NCBI GenBank assembly: GCA_037447655.1
Contig: JBBHKE010002124.1
Location: 78,418 to 142,417, forward strand
Origin: Zygnema cylindricum
Lineage: Eukaryota > Streptophyta > Zygnematophyceae > Zygnematales > Zygnemataceae
Length of the DNA: 64,000 nucleotides
Reading direction: 5' to 3'
A model generated the notes under the pieces. The model saw nothing but the letters and a program-made list of their open reading frames with translations, did no database searches and was not told the origin of the DNA. The position numbers were made by a program, and so were the translations under genes. Each line of letters begins with the position of its first letter. The stretch's first letter is position 1. This document shows, piece after piece, positions 32,035 through 43,100 of this stretch.

Positions 32035-33151
32035 TCATGGAATTTCGACCTTGTTTTTCGCCTCCAACTCCTCATCCAATAAGAGCCCATCGTCCTCGTC
32101 CTCGGATTCCGCCTCATGTACCTATGTCACAAGGGCCGACACAAGGGCCTTTTTCTTTCCTCTCAGGGGTCCTTCTGTTTGCTTCTCCTTTAACCGCAAC
32201 TCGGTTAACTTAGTGCACTCCGCCATATAGTGCCCTGGTTTCTTACAAAAGTGGCACAAACCCTTGGGAGCCCTTGGTCCGAACTCGTCGGTCTGATTTT
32301 TTTGCCCTCCCCCTCCATAATTTTCGACGGGTTTCCTGGAATCATTGTTCCTCCAATCGGTCCCAACTGCCAAGGCTTGCCCACTCTTTCCTCCCTTTCG
32401 GATCTCAATCGTATTCTCCGAAACAAGAATCATCTCTACCACTGAATTCTATTTCCACCTTGAGTGCGGCAATTCTTGCACACGGTTGACTATGTTTTTG
32501 AACTCATCTGGTAACTTCATAAGCAAGCAGTTAACCTTCATCTTTTTAGTTTCAACCTGTCCAGCACTCTTTAGCTCTATGAAAAGTGTAGTAGCTCATT
32601 ACAAAAATCCAACATCTTCCCCCCTTTGTATATATATCCGTTAATTTTCTGATCAGCCAACTGTTGTTGCTGAATCGTACCACTTCGGTACATTTCTATG
32701 AGAGCCACCCAAAGATCGGATGCCCTCTCTACCTGCAAATGAGGAGATGCAAGCCGTTGACTAAGATGGCGGAGGATGAAGTGCTTTGCCACTATATTGT
32801 TTCAATCCTAGGTATCGGTATCATTCTCCTCGTTCCTCGGAAAAGGTGACATGAATGTCGAACCGGTTGCTATTGGTGTGACCGTCTCCTTCTCCTTTCC
32901 TTTGTCCACCACCTCCCCTTCCTTTCTCTCCTCCTTTAGAGATGGATCTGCATCTCTGGTGAATCTTCTCCTGTAAACCTTGGAGGGATCCCAAAACTGG
33001 ATTGACGCCTCACGTGTCCACTCACTATTCCCCAAAACCTTTTCTCATATAGAGATCATGTCATCATACTTTCTGAGTATATGAAGTCTGTTCCATTGAA
33101 GATGGGTACCCTAGAGGGTAGGCTCATAACGTGCAACTTTGAGACCTCCAT
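32035..33151 (-). pseudogene. gag: Gag of copia element 2, broken
   Basis: Opens in the LTR at 33151 (MEVSKLHVMSLPSRVPIFNG) and passes through the degraded primer site. Later pieces are HFILRHLSQRLASPHLQVERASDLW (about 32680-32790), YKGGKMLDFCNEL (32600), and an intact CCHC knuckle GLCHFCKKPGHYMAECTKL (about 32215-32275) followed by a Lys-rich tail and an acidic stretch. Several stops and frame changes intervene. Confidence 0.88.
33116..33131 (-). promoter_or_regulatory. Degraded primer-binding site of copia element 2
   Basis: On the minus strand GTTATGAGCCTACCC directly follows the LTR end, a mutated form of the GGTTATGGGCCCACCC site of element 1. Confidence 0.7.
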
Positions 33152-33895
33152 AGGTCCTCACTGTAGGCAGCTCACACAAAGCCTCTAGGATAACCCTGAC
33201 CCATTTGTGTTTCAGCAAGAATAACTGTCACCCTGAGAGACAAAAACTCTTACCACCTTCACCTTGTATGCTCCTCTAGTTATAGCAAAAAGATTCTTTG
33301 AATTTGCTCCCCTGAGTAGTAAGTTATGGAGGGTCAAAGTTGACCTTTTGTACAGAGGCTCTCTCGGAGAGAGGGTCCTATCTAGCAAATTTTTCTAAGT
33401 CCTATCTGTCTCTAAAAATCTATCTACTGAAGTAAGGCCCCAATAATAATACTATGTTGTAAAGAAAGGTACAGGTGTAGGTGTAATTTCTATACGGCCA
33501 TTGTACGACATGGCCAACAAGTCGACACGTGTCATATTTGGATTCGCTCCTATAATCCCCGGAGATGCCGCAATCCAATGTGGTTGTGCCACATGTCAAT
33601 CGATGTGGTAGTGACCGCAAAGCGCCAAAATTCTATTCCATGATCTCGACATCCTTCGCGGCCGTCCGATCAAAACCGAATTTCAATCGTAGCCGTCATA
33701 AATACTTGCACGATATTTGTTTCGTTGTTGAAACAAAGTACGCGGTATCCGTTTCGAAATCGTACGATACTCCGTACTTTACAAAACTGTATCAATGCAT
33801 GTCGTATATAGTTTCAGTTAAATGAATAAGTTCACTTCTAAATATATAAATATTTATCAAACCCTATAGCATTTAACGCTGGTCCTAGACTAATA
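33132..33895 (-). repeat. 5' LTR of copia element 2, truncated
   Basis: Starts tgcaactttgagacctcc next to the primer site and follows the element 1 LTR until about 33895 (gtcctagactaatac). It then passes directly into gag sequence of another copy. The missing part begins just where the tRNA-like segment would start. Confidence 0.8.
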
Positions 33896-33896
33896 C

Positions 33897-34966
33897 TAAT
33901 AAGAAGGAGCTCCCCATCATCCTCCTTAGAGGACTCGTCATCCTCGGTCTCTCCTTTCACTTGTGTGACAACAAGTGTCTTTTTCTTCCCTCCGGAAAAA
34001 CCCCCTCCATGATTCTCTTGGAGCCTCAGCGGAGCCTGCTTGGTAGACTCTCCTATGAAGTGTCCACGCTTTTTGCAAAAATGACAAAGACCCTTTGGGG
34101 GCCTTGGTCCTCCAGACTGATCTTTTTCTCCTTTGAAGGTGATGTACGGCTTCCTCGGATTCTTCCCCCATCAGTCCGTTCCGGTATCTAGAGCTTGAAT
34201 GCTCTTCCCTCCTCTTCGAATTTCATTAATGTTTTCCTTCACAACTATCATCCAAACCACAATATTCCACTTCCAAGAACTGTCATCCATTTCCTACACT
34301 TGGTACAATATATTCTCAAACTCATCAGGCAACTTCATAATGAGGGTGTTGACTTTCATCTTCATTGTACCGGTCCACCTGGCACTTTCTATCTCCCTAT
34401 ACAAACAGGAGAGATCATTACAGTAGTCTAACATTTTCTCTCCTTTGTAAGTATACTCCCCTAACCTTTGCTCTGCCAACTAGAGCTCGTGAATGGTACC
34501 AGCTCAATAGATATCCACTAAGGTCTCCCACAACTCATCGGCCTTGAAAATGTGAAGGTGGGAGGTTGCCAAATCTTGAGTAAGATGCCTCAGAATGAAG
34601 TGTCTTGCAGCCATGTATATGTATTCATATATTTGAATATCATTTTCTTCGGTCTTCACGGTTGCCGCTCCAGGTACCGTGGGGATATGAGTAAGAGGTG
34701 TCTCCTTCCCTTTCCCCTTTTTGGACACATTGTTGTCCTTGTCGTCTGCCTCCTCCGCAAGTGCAAATAATGCTGCAGAAAACCTTACTCCACCAAACCC
34801 ACGTAGGGTTCCCTAAGATGGGCGTTTTACTTGTCCACTAACGATACCCCAGAATCGTTTTTCACACAATGCCCTTGTCATCATGGTTTCCCAAATTGAA
34901 CCCAGATCCGTTGAAGATGGGCACCCTAGAGGGTGGGCCCAAAACCTGCAATTTTGTGTCCCCCAT
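33897..34966 (-). pseudogene. gag: Gag fragment of a third, truncated copia copy
   Basis: Opens in its LTR at 34966 (MGDTKLQVLGPPSRVPIFNGSG). It continues through HFILRHLTQDLATSHLHIFKADELW (34504-34728) and YKGEKMLDYCNDLSCLY plus LIMKLPDEFENILYQV (34294-34479). The zinc knuckle at about 34045-34095 reads CHFCKKRGHFIGES, so the last Cys is Ser. The fragment stops at 33897 against the truncated LTR of element 2; protease and pol of this copy are gone. Confidence 0.85.
34931..34946 (-). promoter_or_regulatory. Primer-binding site of the truncated copia copy
   Basis: GGTTTTGGGCCCACCC on the minus strand, one change from the site in element 1, touching the LTR. Confidence 0.8.
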
Positions 34967-35918
34967 TGGGCTACAGAATTTAGGAAGCCTCTAGGTAGCT
35001 TTTGACTAGCTCCTTCACAACTAGATCCACTGCTTCCCAAACAGGCAAACAGACGACCTGACTAAACCCTTGTGTAGTCTAGACTACCTTCAATCCGCAA
35101 AAAAAGAATTACTAAAAACGCCTAACCAAGCGATTAGTTATGAAATGGCAAAGATGCCAATTTATATACAAGCTTGTTGGGAGAGAGGCGGCTACCTCCT
35201 CAATCCTCTAAGTCTTAAACCCCTCTCGCAATCCTTATCTATTGATGTATGAACCAATCAGAAGACTGTTCAGTACAGAAAGGTATTGTGGCCGATGTCC
35301 TTTCTGTACGGCGTGTGTACGACAAAGCCATAGAGTGCACGTCTATCTCTTTCGGACTTGTCCTCATGCTCCCCGAGATTCCCGCTTCCTAATCCTATCT
35401 TGCCACGTGCCGCCCCGTCATGTTACGCCCGAAAAATCGCCAAAGCGGCTATTCCGGGATCTCGGCAATGATGTGTGCCATCGGATTTAAATCGGCTTTT
35501 AATACTAGTCGTTGAAAACAAATGTTCGGTGTATTTGTTTCATGCGTACTATATTCCAACTAGTCTCTATATCCTTTATCTATATTTTCGTTAATTGGAT
35601 TAATGTTCTTGGTAAATGTTTAAATAGTTATCACACCCTATATATCTCAGCATAGTTCCTAGACTCTACGACAACGCTTATCGCTACTTTCACGGACGGT
35701 AGGTACCAGGATCAAATCTTGGTTTCGTGAAACCTTTTTCGTAGCCTTTCTGTCCCTTTCAGGTAACCTAGGAAGCCATGTCTCCACCTTTCTCTCTTTC
35801 TTTCAGTGACTACAACAAGTATGGGGGTCAGAGAGAGGAGGTGGAGGCAAGCTGCCTATGCTTTCTTTTTCGTATTAAAGACCTAGAAAACACATTATAA
35901 ATCCTAGTGATTTCAACA
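34947..35918 (-). repeat. 5' LTR of the truncated copia copy
   Basis: 972 bp from tgcaattttgtgtccc to gatttcaaca on the plus strand, with the same architecture as the other LTRs (gccatg, gagagaggagg, acctagaaaa near the end). It holds a T-arm-like ACCAGGATCAAATCTTGGT at about 35704-35723 at the place of the tRNA-like segment in element 1. Confidence 0.85.
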
Positions 35919-36740
35919 CTAGATGACAAACTTTAGTACATGTTAAGTTTTAAGGTAACGCAACTTGTACGGTGGTAATTTTATTTTTTTGGTACGGTTG
36001 TAGATTTTTTTTTCCAAGTTATAGAGGAAAACAACACAAAATAACTGTAACTTTAGCACATGGGAAAGTGCTCTAAGTCTATTCATTCCAACCGAATTAC
36101 AGTGTTATCATACTAGATGTCGTAATTTTCGTAGTGGGTACAGATTTATAGTATTACTTGCGTACGATAATTGGGTGGGAGGTATTTTGCTATTTTCAAC
36201 ATTTTTTTTTTACTTTTTTCTTGTATATCGTTGAGATGTTTTACTTTCTGGAATATCAACGGATCTCACCACAAAGATTGTTGTGTACCTCATCATCCAG
36301 TTGGACACGTGCGCTGTGCTCTTTAATCCAAAGAGATCAAGCGTTATCCCTTGATCCCGGATTAAGAATGATGTCCACAAATCTAAGTCAAATGCTGTCA
36401 TTAGAGGGTTTTGCGCTCCAGTTATTCGAAGGGACACGTGCATCATTCGCGGATATTCAAAAAAATCGGGCGGCGGAAATAGGATCAGTTACTGTACGGA
36501 CAGCTTTTAGTACAATCACGTTCTTTTCGGCAATTCTCTATGTAGCATGACGTTTATGTATGATCAAGGGTCAATGTCCAGCTGTGATGTCCTATGCGCA
36601 TAACACGCACGGATTAAACTAACGATTACTATGTAAAGTGCGCATCAAACAATTTTGGAATTTTTTATATTCATACCTTATTTTGACTTTCACATTTCAA
36701 AAATTATAAATATTCAATACCCTAATAAAATAAAAATTTC
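35919..36740. other. No gene recognised
   Basis: Non-coding. 35925-36110 resembles 23465-23640 in wording (tttagtacat, ttgtacggt, gcacatgggga), so part of it is a dispersed repeat. A 130-codon frame at 36158 has no recognisable domain. Confidence 0.4.
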
Positions 36741-36995
36741 AACGAACTAGCAGCGAGCGGCGGAAGGTACGGCGTCTCCAACGGCGGCTTCCTTCTGAAG
36801 ACAAATGGAGGAAAAAAAAAAATACGCACGACGCCATAAATTCCGCCGCTCGCCGGTAGTTCGTTGCAACGAACTAGCGGTGAACGAACTAGCTGCAAGC
36901 GGCGGAATTTAGGGCGTCTCTAAAAAGTTCAGCGAAATAGCGGCGAGCGGCGGAATTTAGGGTGTCTCTAAAAATTTAAGCGAGCTACACCGTGA
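36741..36995. repeat. GC-rich tandem and inverted repeat (agcggcgagcggcgg)
   Basis: Units such as gcgagcggcggaatttaggg and gtctctaaaaa occur three to four times, and one inverted copy (ccgccgctcgccg) occurs at 36845. GC content is far above the surroundings. Related words (cagcggtgaac, cagcggagtaac) reappear right after the assembly gap at 38010-38060, so the gap probably falls in more of this repeat. Confidence 0.7.
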
Positions 36996-37749
36996 ATCAT
37001 TATTATCCTTATGTACGTTATATCGGCACCCTAAAATTTTGACATTGATACCTTAAATATAATAAAATACACTATTTAAGGACATGGACCATAATATGCC
37101 ACGTCTCCTGGCACTAAATTAGTGTAACAGTAATAGCGGATCGAACTTGTTTATAAAAGGGTATTTAGGAGTTATGATTATAGATTATTAAATTTGGTAG
37201 ACGTTCGCGAAAGAATCACGCGATTTGGAGTTATATTTCAAAAGTTATAGCTATGGGTGCACTTAGGTGGCAGTGCGGGGTCTAAATAACAGGTGGGTAT
37301 CATTGAAACGGGTTAAGGGTCAAATTAGTACCGAAATTTCGCGTGAACGTTTCATAAAGTTTTAATGAAACGTTCAGTATGCATGGTACTTCGTTTCGTA
37401 CAATTTTTAGTACGAAACGTCACTTTCACTTAAGGGAATTTCGTAGTAAGTTTCACGTGCGAAATTTGTGACGCATGATCGTGCGAAGTCGCGTTTCGTT
37501 TGGCGCGCGATTTTGCACGTAAATGTTACGTAGTGAAACGTAGCGTTTGATTGGTTAATAAAGTGCTAAGTAGTTAGTAAGAGATTTCGCACGTTTTTGC
37601 ATTGGTCAGTCCGAGTCCTTGCTGATCAATGATTGGCCCAGGTAAAAGCCTGTTCAAACGGAGCTTTGACTCTGGCCTGGCGAGTCCAGGGCGATGATGG
37701 ATAAATGGAGAAGTGTAAGAGGAGAGTAGACATCTTTTCCTTTGGGGAA
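36996..37749. other. No gene recognised; repeat-derived
   Basis: 36996-37030 resembles a TA-MITE end (ctacaccgtgaatcattatta). 37330-37600 is dense in cgaaacgt/acgtttcg words, i.e. many imperfect short palindromes, with no coding frame. Confidence 0.4.
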
Positions 37750-37993
37750 NNNNNNNNNNNNNNNNNNNNNNNNNNNNNNNNNNNNNNNNNNNNNNNNNNN
37801 NNNNNNNNNNNNNNNNNNNNNNNNNNNNNNNNNNNNNNNNNNNNNNNNNNNNNNNNNNNNNNNNNNNNNNNNNNNNNNNNNNNNNNNNNNNNNNNNNNNN
37901 NNNNNNNNNNNNNNNNNNNNNNNNNNNNNNNNNNNNNNNNNNNNNNNNNNNNNNNNNNNNNNNNNNNNNNNNNNNNNNNNNNNNNNNNNNNNN
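37750..37993. other. Assembly gap (244 N)
   Basis: Run of N. Any open frame drawn across it is meaningless. Confidence 0.99.
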
Positions 37994-38134
37994 CGCTCAG
38001 CCAGCGTGCTTCCGCAGCGGTGAACGATTTACAGCGGGTTCACAGCGTAACAGCGGAGTAACGGTCTAACTTCGCCGCACCCGGTGAAAACGGAAAATGA
38101 GTTTTGAATCCCTACTGAAAACTGCACCGTGAAC

Positions 38135-38247
38135 CGGACGCTCGAGCTGTGAAATATAAAACTCGGTCGGGCGTCGGTTACTCAGATTTTGAAAAAAAAA
38201 AAACGGTCGGTTTCGGGTATGAATTTTTTTGACTTTTGCGACCTCTG
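38135..38247. mobile_element. Right end of a CAGAGGTC-family hAT element, truncated
   Basis: ggtcgggcgtcggttactcagattttg, a poly-A run, aacggtcggtttcgg and the terminus TTTTGCGACCTCTG match the right part of 5140-5818. The left part is missing or in the gap. Confidence 0.75.
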
Positions 38248-39588
38248 TCCCACGCCACACCGGTTTTGCATCATGAGCATCCGATTCAACATTAAAGGTG
38301 GATTTGACCTTGTAAATTTTTAAAGGTGCTGTACTAGTTCTATAAAGTGTCGAGCTCGCAGGCCAAGTGCCACGTCAAAAGTCATCCCTAAGTTTTGAGT
38401 AAAAGGCAAAAGTGGCCCACGCCGCTTCAATCTGGCAATGAGGCGACAATGCGACACTTGGGCGACATTTAGCAAGTGGCGACGCCTTCGTGCGACCGAC
38501 TCGCGACCGTTAGTGCGATAAAAAAAAAATACAGCAAGTTCACGAAATCGTCAAATTTTTAGCTAACCGAAATAGCTATTCTCCGTTGGATCGTTGTCAC
38601 GGTCACAAATGTACATCTATGACGTTAAAAAATATTTTGAAGTTTTTAGGGTTTTTTAGATGGTCCCAGGCGTAACTTTGAAGCAATGAACACAATTGGT
38701 TGATTCAAACTGAGAACGTTTGTCGGTTACTCATTCACGAGTACTCGTCGACTTGATTTCCACGTGTAGCTTCTATGCTTTCTATTTTGTCTCTCATGTA
38801 ACTGTATAATGTCCGAAAAGCACCATTTGTGCGACAACACGTGTAGTGAAACATGACCTTTATGTTTCGTCAGAAGCACATGGATATAAACGACAAATAG
38901 CCTATGGAGACCCTGACAATATTATGCCGGCATAACAGGACCCATAATAAATACGAAAACTACGGTACAGTACGGTCTTGGCTTTCATCAGAATTTCTGA
39001 CATTAATATATACATTTAAATGTGAACACTTCATTATCATATCCTTTAGGACTATTTTTGTAGCTGCTTTGCGCGTGCGAAGGATCCTCAGAATCTGCCA
39101 AAATTGAAGAGTAGAAGTACAAAAAGCCAGCCTGGTCGTCACCGACCCAACACCATTCGTCCATTTTCTGCCACGTTTCGACTTTTGGGCCAGCTACGCC
39201 AAAAGTGATCTTTAGGACTGCGCCGACATTCGGGTACGATTTGCATGCCGGCGCGCTTCAAAACCGCCTTCCGTACAATCAGTTTCAGTGTTCTAGTCTT
39301 CTCGAGCCTCCCTCCGTTTGCTTCCCGACTTGTCAAGTATATAGCCAAAGGTGAGAGTGGAAACGACCCATTCTTCTCTCTCTCTCCTTCCCTCTCTCTT
39401 TCGCACAGACGCTCCGTTTCCTTCCTTCCTCGCCTTCCCCCTCCCTTTCACTTCCCTTCCCTTTCTGCCGCTAACTTGTCAACGTCCTCTTGGATTCTCT
39501 TCCCTTTCCCTCCCTCCTAATTCCCCTCTCTCCCTCTCCCTTCCCTTCTCCTCTCCTCTCCCATCCCCTCTGCTCCCCGCAAGGAAGA
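38248..39588. other. Upstream region of the coiled-coil gene
   Basis: No gene recognised. 39370-39575 is C/T-rich (ttctctctctctccttccctc) and runs up to the start codon at 39589, like a pyrimidine-rich 5' leader or promoter patch. No TATA box that I would defend. Confidence 0.4.
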
Positions 39589-42500
39589 ATGGCGTTCTTT
39601 GGAGTGGCGAAAACGGAGTACAAGGTAAGGATGGGCTGATCTGAAAGCATTTGAGATGTCAATTTAACAACAGAATGTTAATTTTCTTCAAAACATAAGT
39701 TGCTAAATCACAAATGAATAAAAATGTTCTTTTTCTTGATTTTTTCCTCCTGTTTATGTTTCTTTTCTAGTTTTTTTAATTTCAAGTTTTTGTGTCCTCT
39801 CTCTAACTCCTTTCCCTCACCCTTTGTTTTACCCTTCTCACTTTCCTTTTGCCTCTACCGCTCTCTCTCCCTCCCCCTCCCCCCCTCCAGATGTGGTCGG
39901 ATGCGAAAAATCCACCGCCCGACGACGCGAAAGTGGTAGGCAGACATTCCCAACTTTTTTTAAACCCTCGCTCTTTTACAAATTTTGTATTTCTGTCTTT
40001 TTTTTTCTGTTTTTCTTTAGGGTTTTTTCAGGTTTTCCAAGTCCTGGCAAACTTTTGGCAACCGCGCTTTGAAAAATTCTTTATTTCCAAGGGCTTTTTC
40101 AGTATTTTTTTCTGTTTTCCTTTAGTGTTTTTTCAGGTTTTTCCGAGTCTTTTCCATTTTCTTTAAAGTTTTGTGTTATAACTTCTCCTCTCCTCTTTCC
40201 CTCTTCTCTCTCTCTTTTTCTTCTCTCCCTTTTGTCTGTCTCATCCTCTCTCTCTAATGGCATTTGATCTTTTCCTATTGCATTTTTTTGACTATTTCTT
40301 TTTTCTCTTCCCATTTTTCTTTTCGGGTGTACTTGCAGATTTTATTTTTTTCTGATTTTTTTTTTTTCTTTTCTTTCTTATGTCTGATCTCTGATTTTTT
40401 TTTCTTTTCTTTTCTGATTTCTCCTTTTTTTCTTTTTTTTCTGCAGATTTCTTCCCTTCAAGAGGAAATCAACAAATTGACAGATTTGTTGCACTACGGA
40501 CAAAATCGATACAGTGAATTAGAGAAGAAATTGGGACAACTCCACGCCAATTACTGTGATTCAGAAAACATCAAGAAGGCGGAAATTGCGGCGGAGAAGT
40601 CAAAAGTCGCCGAAGAGTGGAAGCGAGTGAAGTCAGTAATCAAGTTTTATCGAAGCGAAAAAAGAAAATTTGTTCGTCAGAAAGAAGCTCTTTCCGAAAA
40701 TCAACAAATCAGCGAGACTCAGAAAACAAAAAAATTGGACTTCCGGAAAGTCGAAAAAAACAGTTGGAGGAGGTGGAGAGAAGTCTGGGGGGGCAGAGGG
40801 AGGAGATCGAGGAGGAGAGAAAAAAGGTTGCGGAGGAGGAGAAGAAATTGGGGGAGGAGAATGAGGAGGTGGTGAGGAAGAGGGAGAGAGTCTTTTCGAT
40901 CGAAATGGATTTTGGGACGAGAAATGAAATAATGAGGAGAGAGAGAGAAGAATTTGAAAGGGATATGGAGGTTTTTGGAATGGAGATTGAAAAGGTCGAA
41001 AAGGAGAAAGAGGTCATCTCCAATATTATGTTACAGTCGAATTTTAGGCAAGGTAAGACTTCTGTGCTTTAAAAAAACATATTAAATTTGATCTTTTGTT
41101 TACAAAGAGAAGGCGAGAAAGGACTAGAGAGAGGGAGAGGGTGAGAGGGGGAGAAAAGGGCGAGATTGAGGGAAAGGAGTAATGTAATTTGTTTGTTTTG
41201 ATTTTTTTGTTTATGTATACATATAAATGTATAACTGTAATTTAACTGACATAGGGATTTGGGGTTCTGGTTTCTCCACACTAATGCAGGTTGTCAAGAT
41301 GGGTGGAGAGATCATTCAAGAAGATTTTCCCCGAATACGTCTCAAGATTTCTTCCAAGGTAATTATAAAAGACCTCGCAATCAATGGTGGCATTGATTAT
41401 AGAATTGTGGGAAATTAATGTGGATGACAAAAAAAAGAAGCTTGAAAGGTGGAGGCTATGAAATGGTTGGGAGTTTAGGAGTTTAGAAATGGTGTGGATG
41501 GAGAATATGTATGAGGAAAATGGAGGCCGATGAAATTGATGAGTTTTCGGAGTTTATGGATTGGAGAAGAAAAGATGAAATTTGGGTGTTTAGGGTTATG
41601 TTGAATTGTGGTAGAAATAGTGTGGATAACGAAGAAGTTTGGTGAAATGGAAAGTGATGAAGTTTGGGAGGTTAGGAATATGGAAAGAATGTGGATGGAA
41701 GAAAATAATGGTGTGTTCTAGGAGTTGAGGAGGTGGTAGAAGATGCAAATGACGGAGATATTTATGTTATTTGGGATTTTAGGAAGCAAAGGAAAATGTG
41801 AAGGGAGAAGGAATGATGATTTTTGGGAGTTTAGAGGGAGAGAGAGACTATGCGATGATTTCAGATTTTAGGAGCTGATATGATCGGAGAAGTGAAAGTG
41901 TGAATAGCTAGAGTTTCTGTACAGTCTTTTTTTTTTCTTTTTTTTTGTGGTTTTGGAAAATTGGAGGAAGATGGAAGATTGCTGTTTAAAAGTTAGAGAG
42001 AAATGTGGAGGGGAAGGCTCTTTTGTTTCAAGGAGGTTAGAAGATGGAGGAATCTAATGTGCTTTTAGGAAAATGGATAAAATGTGGTCGATGAAAGGTT
42101 GGATAGCTCTCGTTTTTTTGTTTTTTTTGTGCAAATGTTAAACTCGATGTGAAAGCTGACCACTTTCTGAAAACTGACCACGTTTTTGTTGACACATGGT
42201 TACATTTTGTAGGTTCCTTTGCAGTGTTTTCTTTTTTTTTGCATTTGAATTTTTTTTTACGCCGATTATTGTTATTGTTTTCGATCGTTTTTTTTTGTCG
42301 GTGGAATTTGCCTCGATGTTATTGTTATTGCTCCTTATTATTCTTATTGTCCTTTATTATTATAGCTCTTTATTATTGTTTGCTCTTTATTATTATTGCT
42401 CACTGTTGATATTGTGTTTTATTTTTATTGTGAATTGCATGATTGCCGAGTACTTTGTTCAGTTTGGTTTATTCTTCGTGTGTCCTATCGCAGGCTCTCA

Positions 42501-42660
42501 GCCTCATTTTATTTTCAGTTCCGTGACTCCCTCCAGTCTTACGCCAAAGCAGCCGTCCTGCCCTTGGTCAACGCCAGTCAACGCAAGTCAACCACAAGTT
42601 AACCACAGTCGTCGATCTTTGGACAGCCTCCCTCTCCACCCTTTGGTCCATCGCAACTAG
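39589..42660 (+). CDS. Five-exon gene for a coiled-coil protein of unknown function (one apparent frameshift)
   Basis: Exons: 39589-39624, 39891-39935, 40447-41052, 41290-41358 and 42494-42660. All introns are GT-AG with strong T/C-rich tracts, and phases agree at every junction. The protein starts MAFFGVAKTEYK, then MWSDAKNPPPDDAKV, then a coiled coil of about 200 residues rich in Glu, Lys and Arg (ISSLQEEINKLTDLLHYG ... EVERSLGGQREEIEEERK ... REREEFERDMEVFGMEI). It ends in a short Ser/Pro/Gln-rich tail and stops at 42660. Exon 3 needs one more base in the seven-A run at 40754-40760 to stay in frame; this may be a sequencing error or a real mutation. I recognise no family; a structural or scaffolding role is only a guess from the coiled coil. 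Confidence 0.6.
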
Positions 42661-42890
42661 AATCATCAATCAGCCATAGAGTCAACCTTACGATGTTTAG
42701 TCAAGGCTTAACCTTTAATCAAGCTTCAATGTTTAATCTGTGCTTCAAGGTTTAGTCAAGATTCAACGTTTAATCAAGCTTCAATATTCAATCAAGATTC
42801 AACGTTTAATCAGCCACAATCTGAAGCCTCCACTTTGGTGAATCGCAGTCTCAAGGATCTATCTTTGGACAACCACAAACACGAAGGATA
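42661..42890. repeat. Short AT-rich tandem repeat after the gene
   Basis: Diverged units of about 15-30 bp, gtttaatcaagcttcaatg / gtttagtcaaggcttaac / gattcaacgtttaatcaag, run for about 130 bp. Confidence 0.7.
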
Positions 42891-42904
42891 ACTCAACCAT
42901 TTGG

Positions 42905-43100
42905 GCTCCAGAATGGTTCCCCTCTCCCTTCTCCCCTCCCTTCTCCCCTTTCCCCTCTCCCCTCTCCCCTTTCCCCTATTCCCTCACGCCTCTTCCCTCT
43001 CCCCTCTCTCCTCTCCCTCTCTTTTTCCCTTTCCCTCTCCCTCTCATCCGTGTCTCTTTCTGCTGTTCTCGCACTCTCCTCTCCCACTTTTCCCTTTTTA
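42905..43100. repeat. Pyrimidine-rich low-complexity tract
   Basis: (CCCCTCTC/CCCTTT)n. Open frames through it are composition artefacts. Confidence 0.8.

Larger units (their letters stand above)
27721..33895 (-). mobile_element. Copia element 2: near full-length, recombined and broken
   Basis: A minus-strand copia element closely related to element 1 across gag-pol, with a 3' LTR at 27721-28788 and a truncated 5' LTR at 33132-about 33895. The two LTRs share their inner and outer edges but differ strongly in the middle; there the 5' LTR looks like element 1's LTR (gacacgtgtcata..ggattcgctcc). That mosaic suggests recombination between related elements. No target duplication can be assigned because the 5' outer end is missing. 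Confidence 0.85.

Noticed and set aside
34000-34200. Intact zinc knuckle in the truncated gag
   Set aside because: The final Cys is Ser in the only frame that shows the motif, so it is a broken knuckle.
36158-36550. 130-codon plus-strand frame with a hydrophobic start
   Set aside because: No recognisable domain or exon signals; inside repeat-rich sequence.
37705-38061. Frame running across the gap
   Set aside because: Two thirds of it is N.
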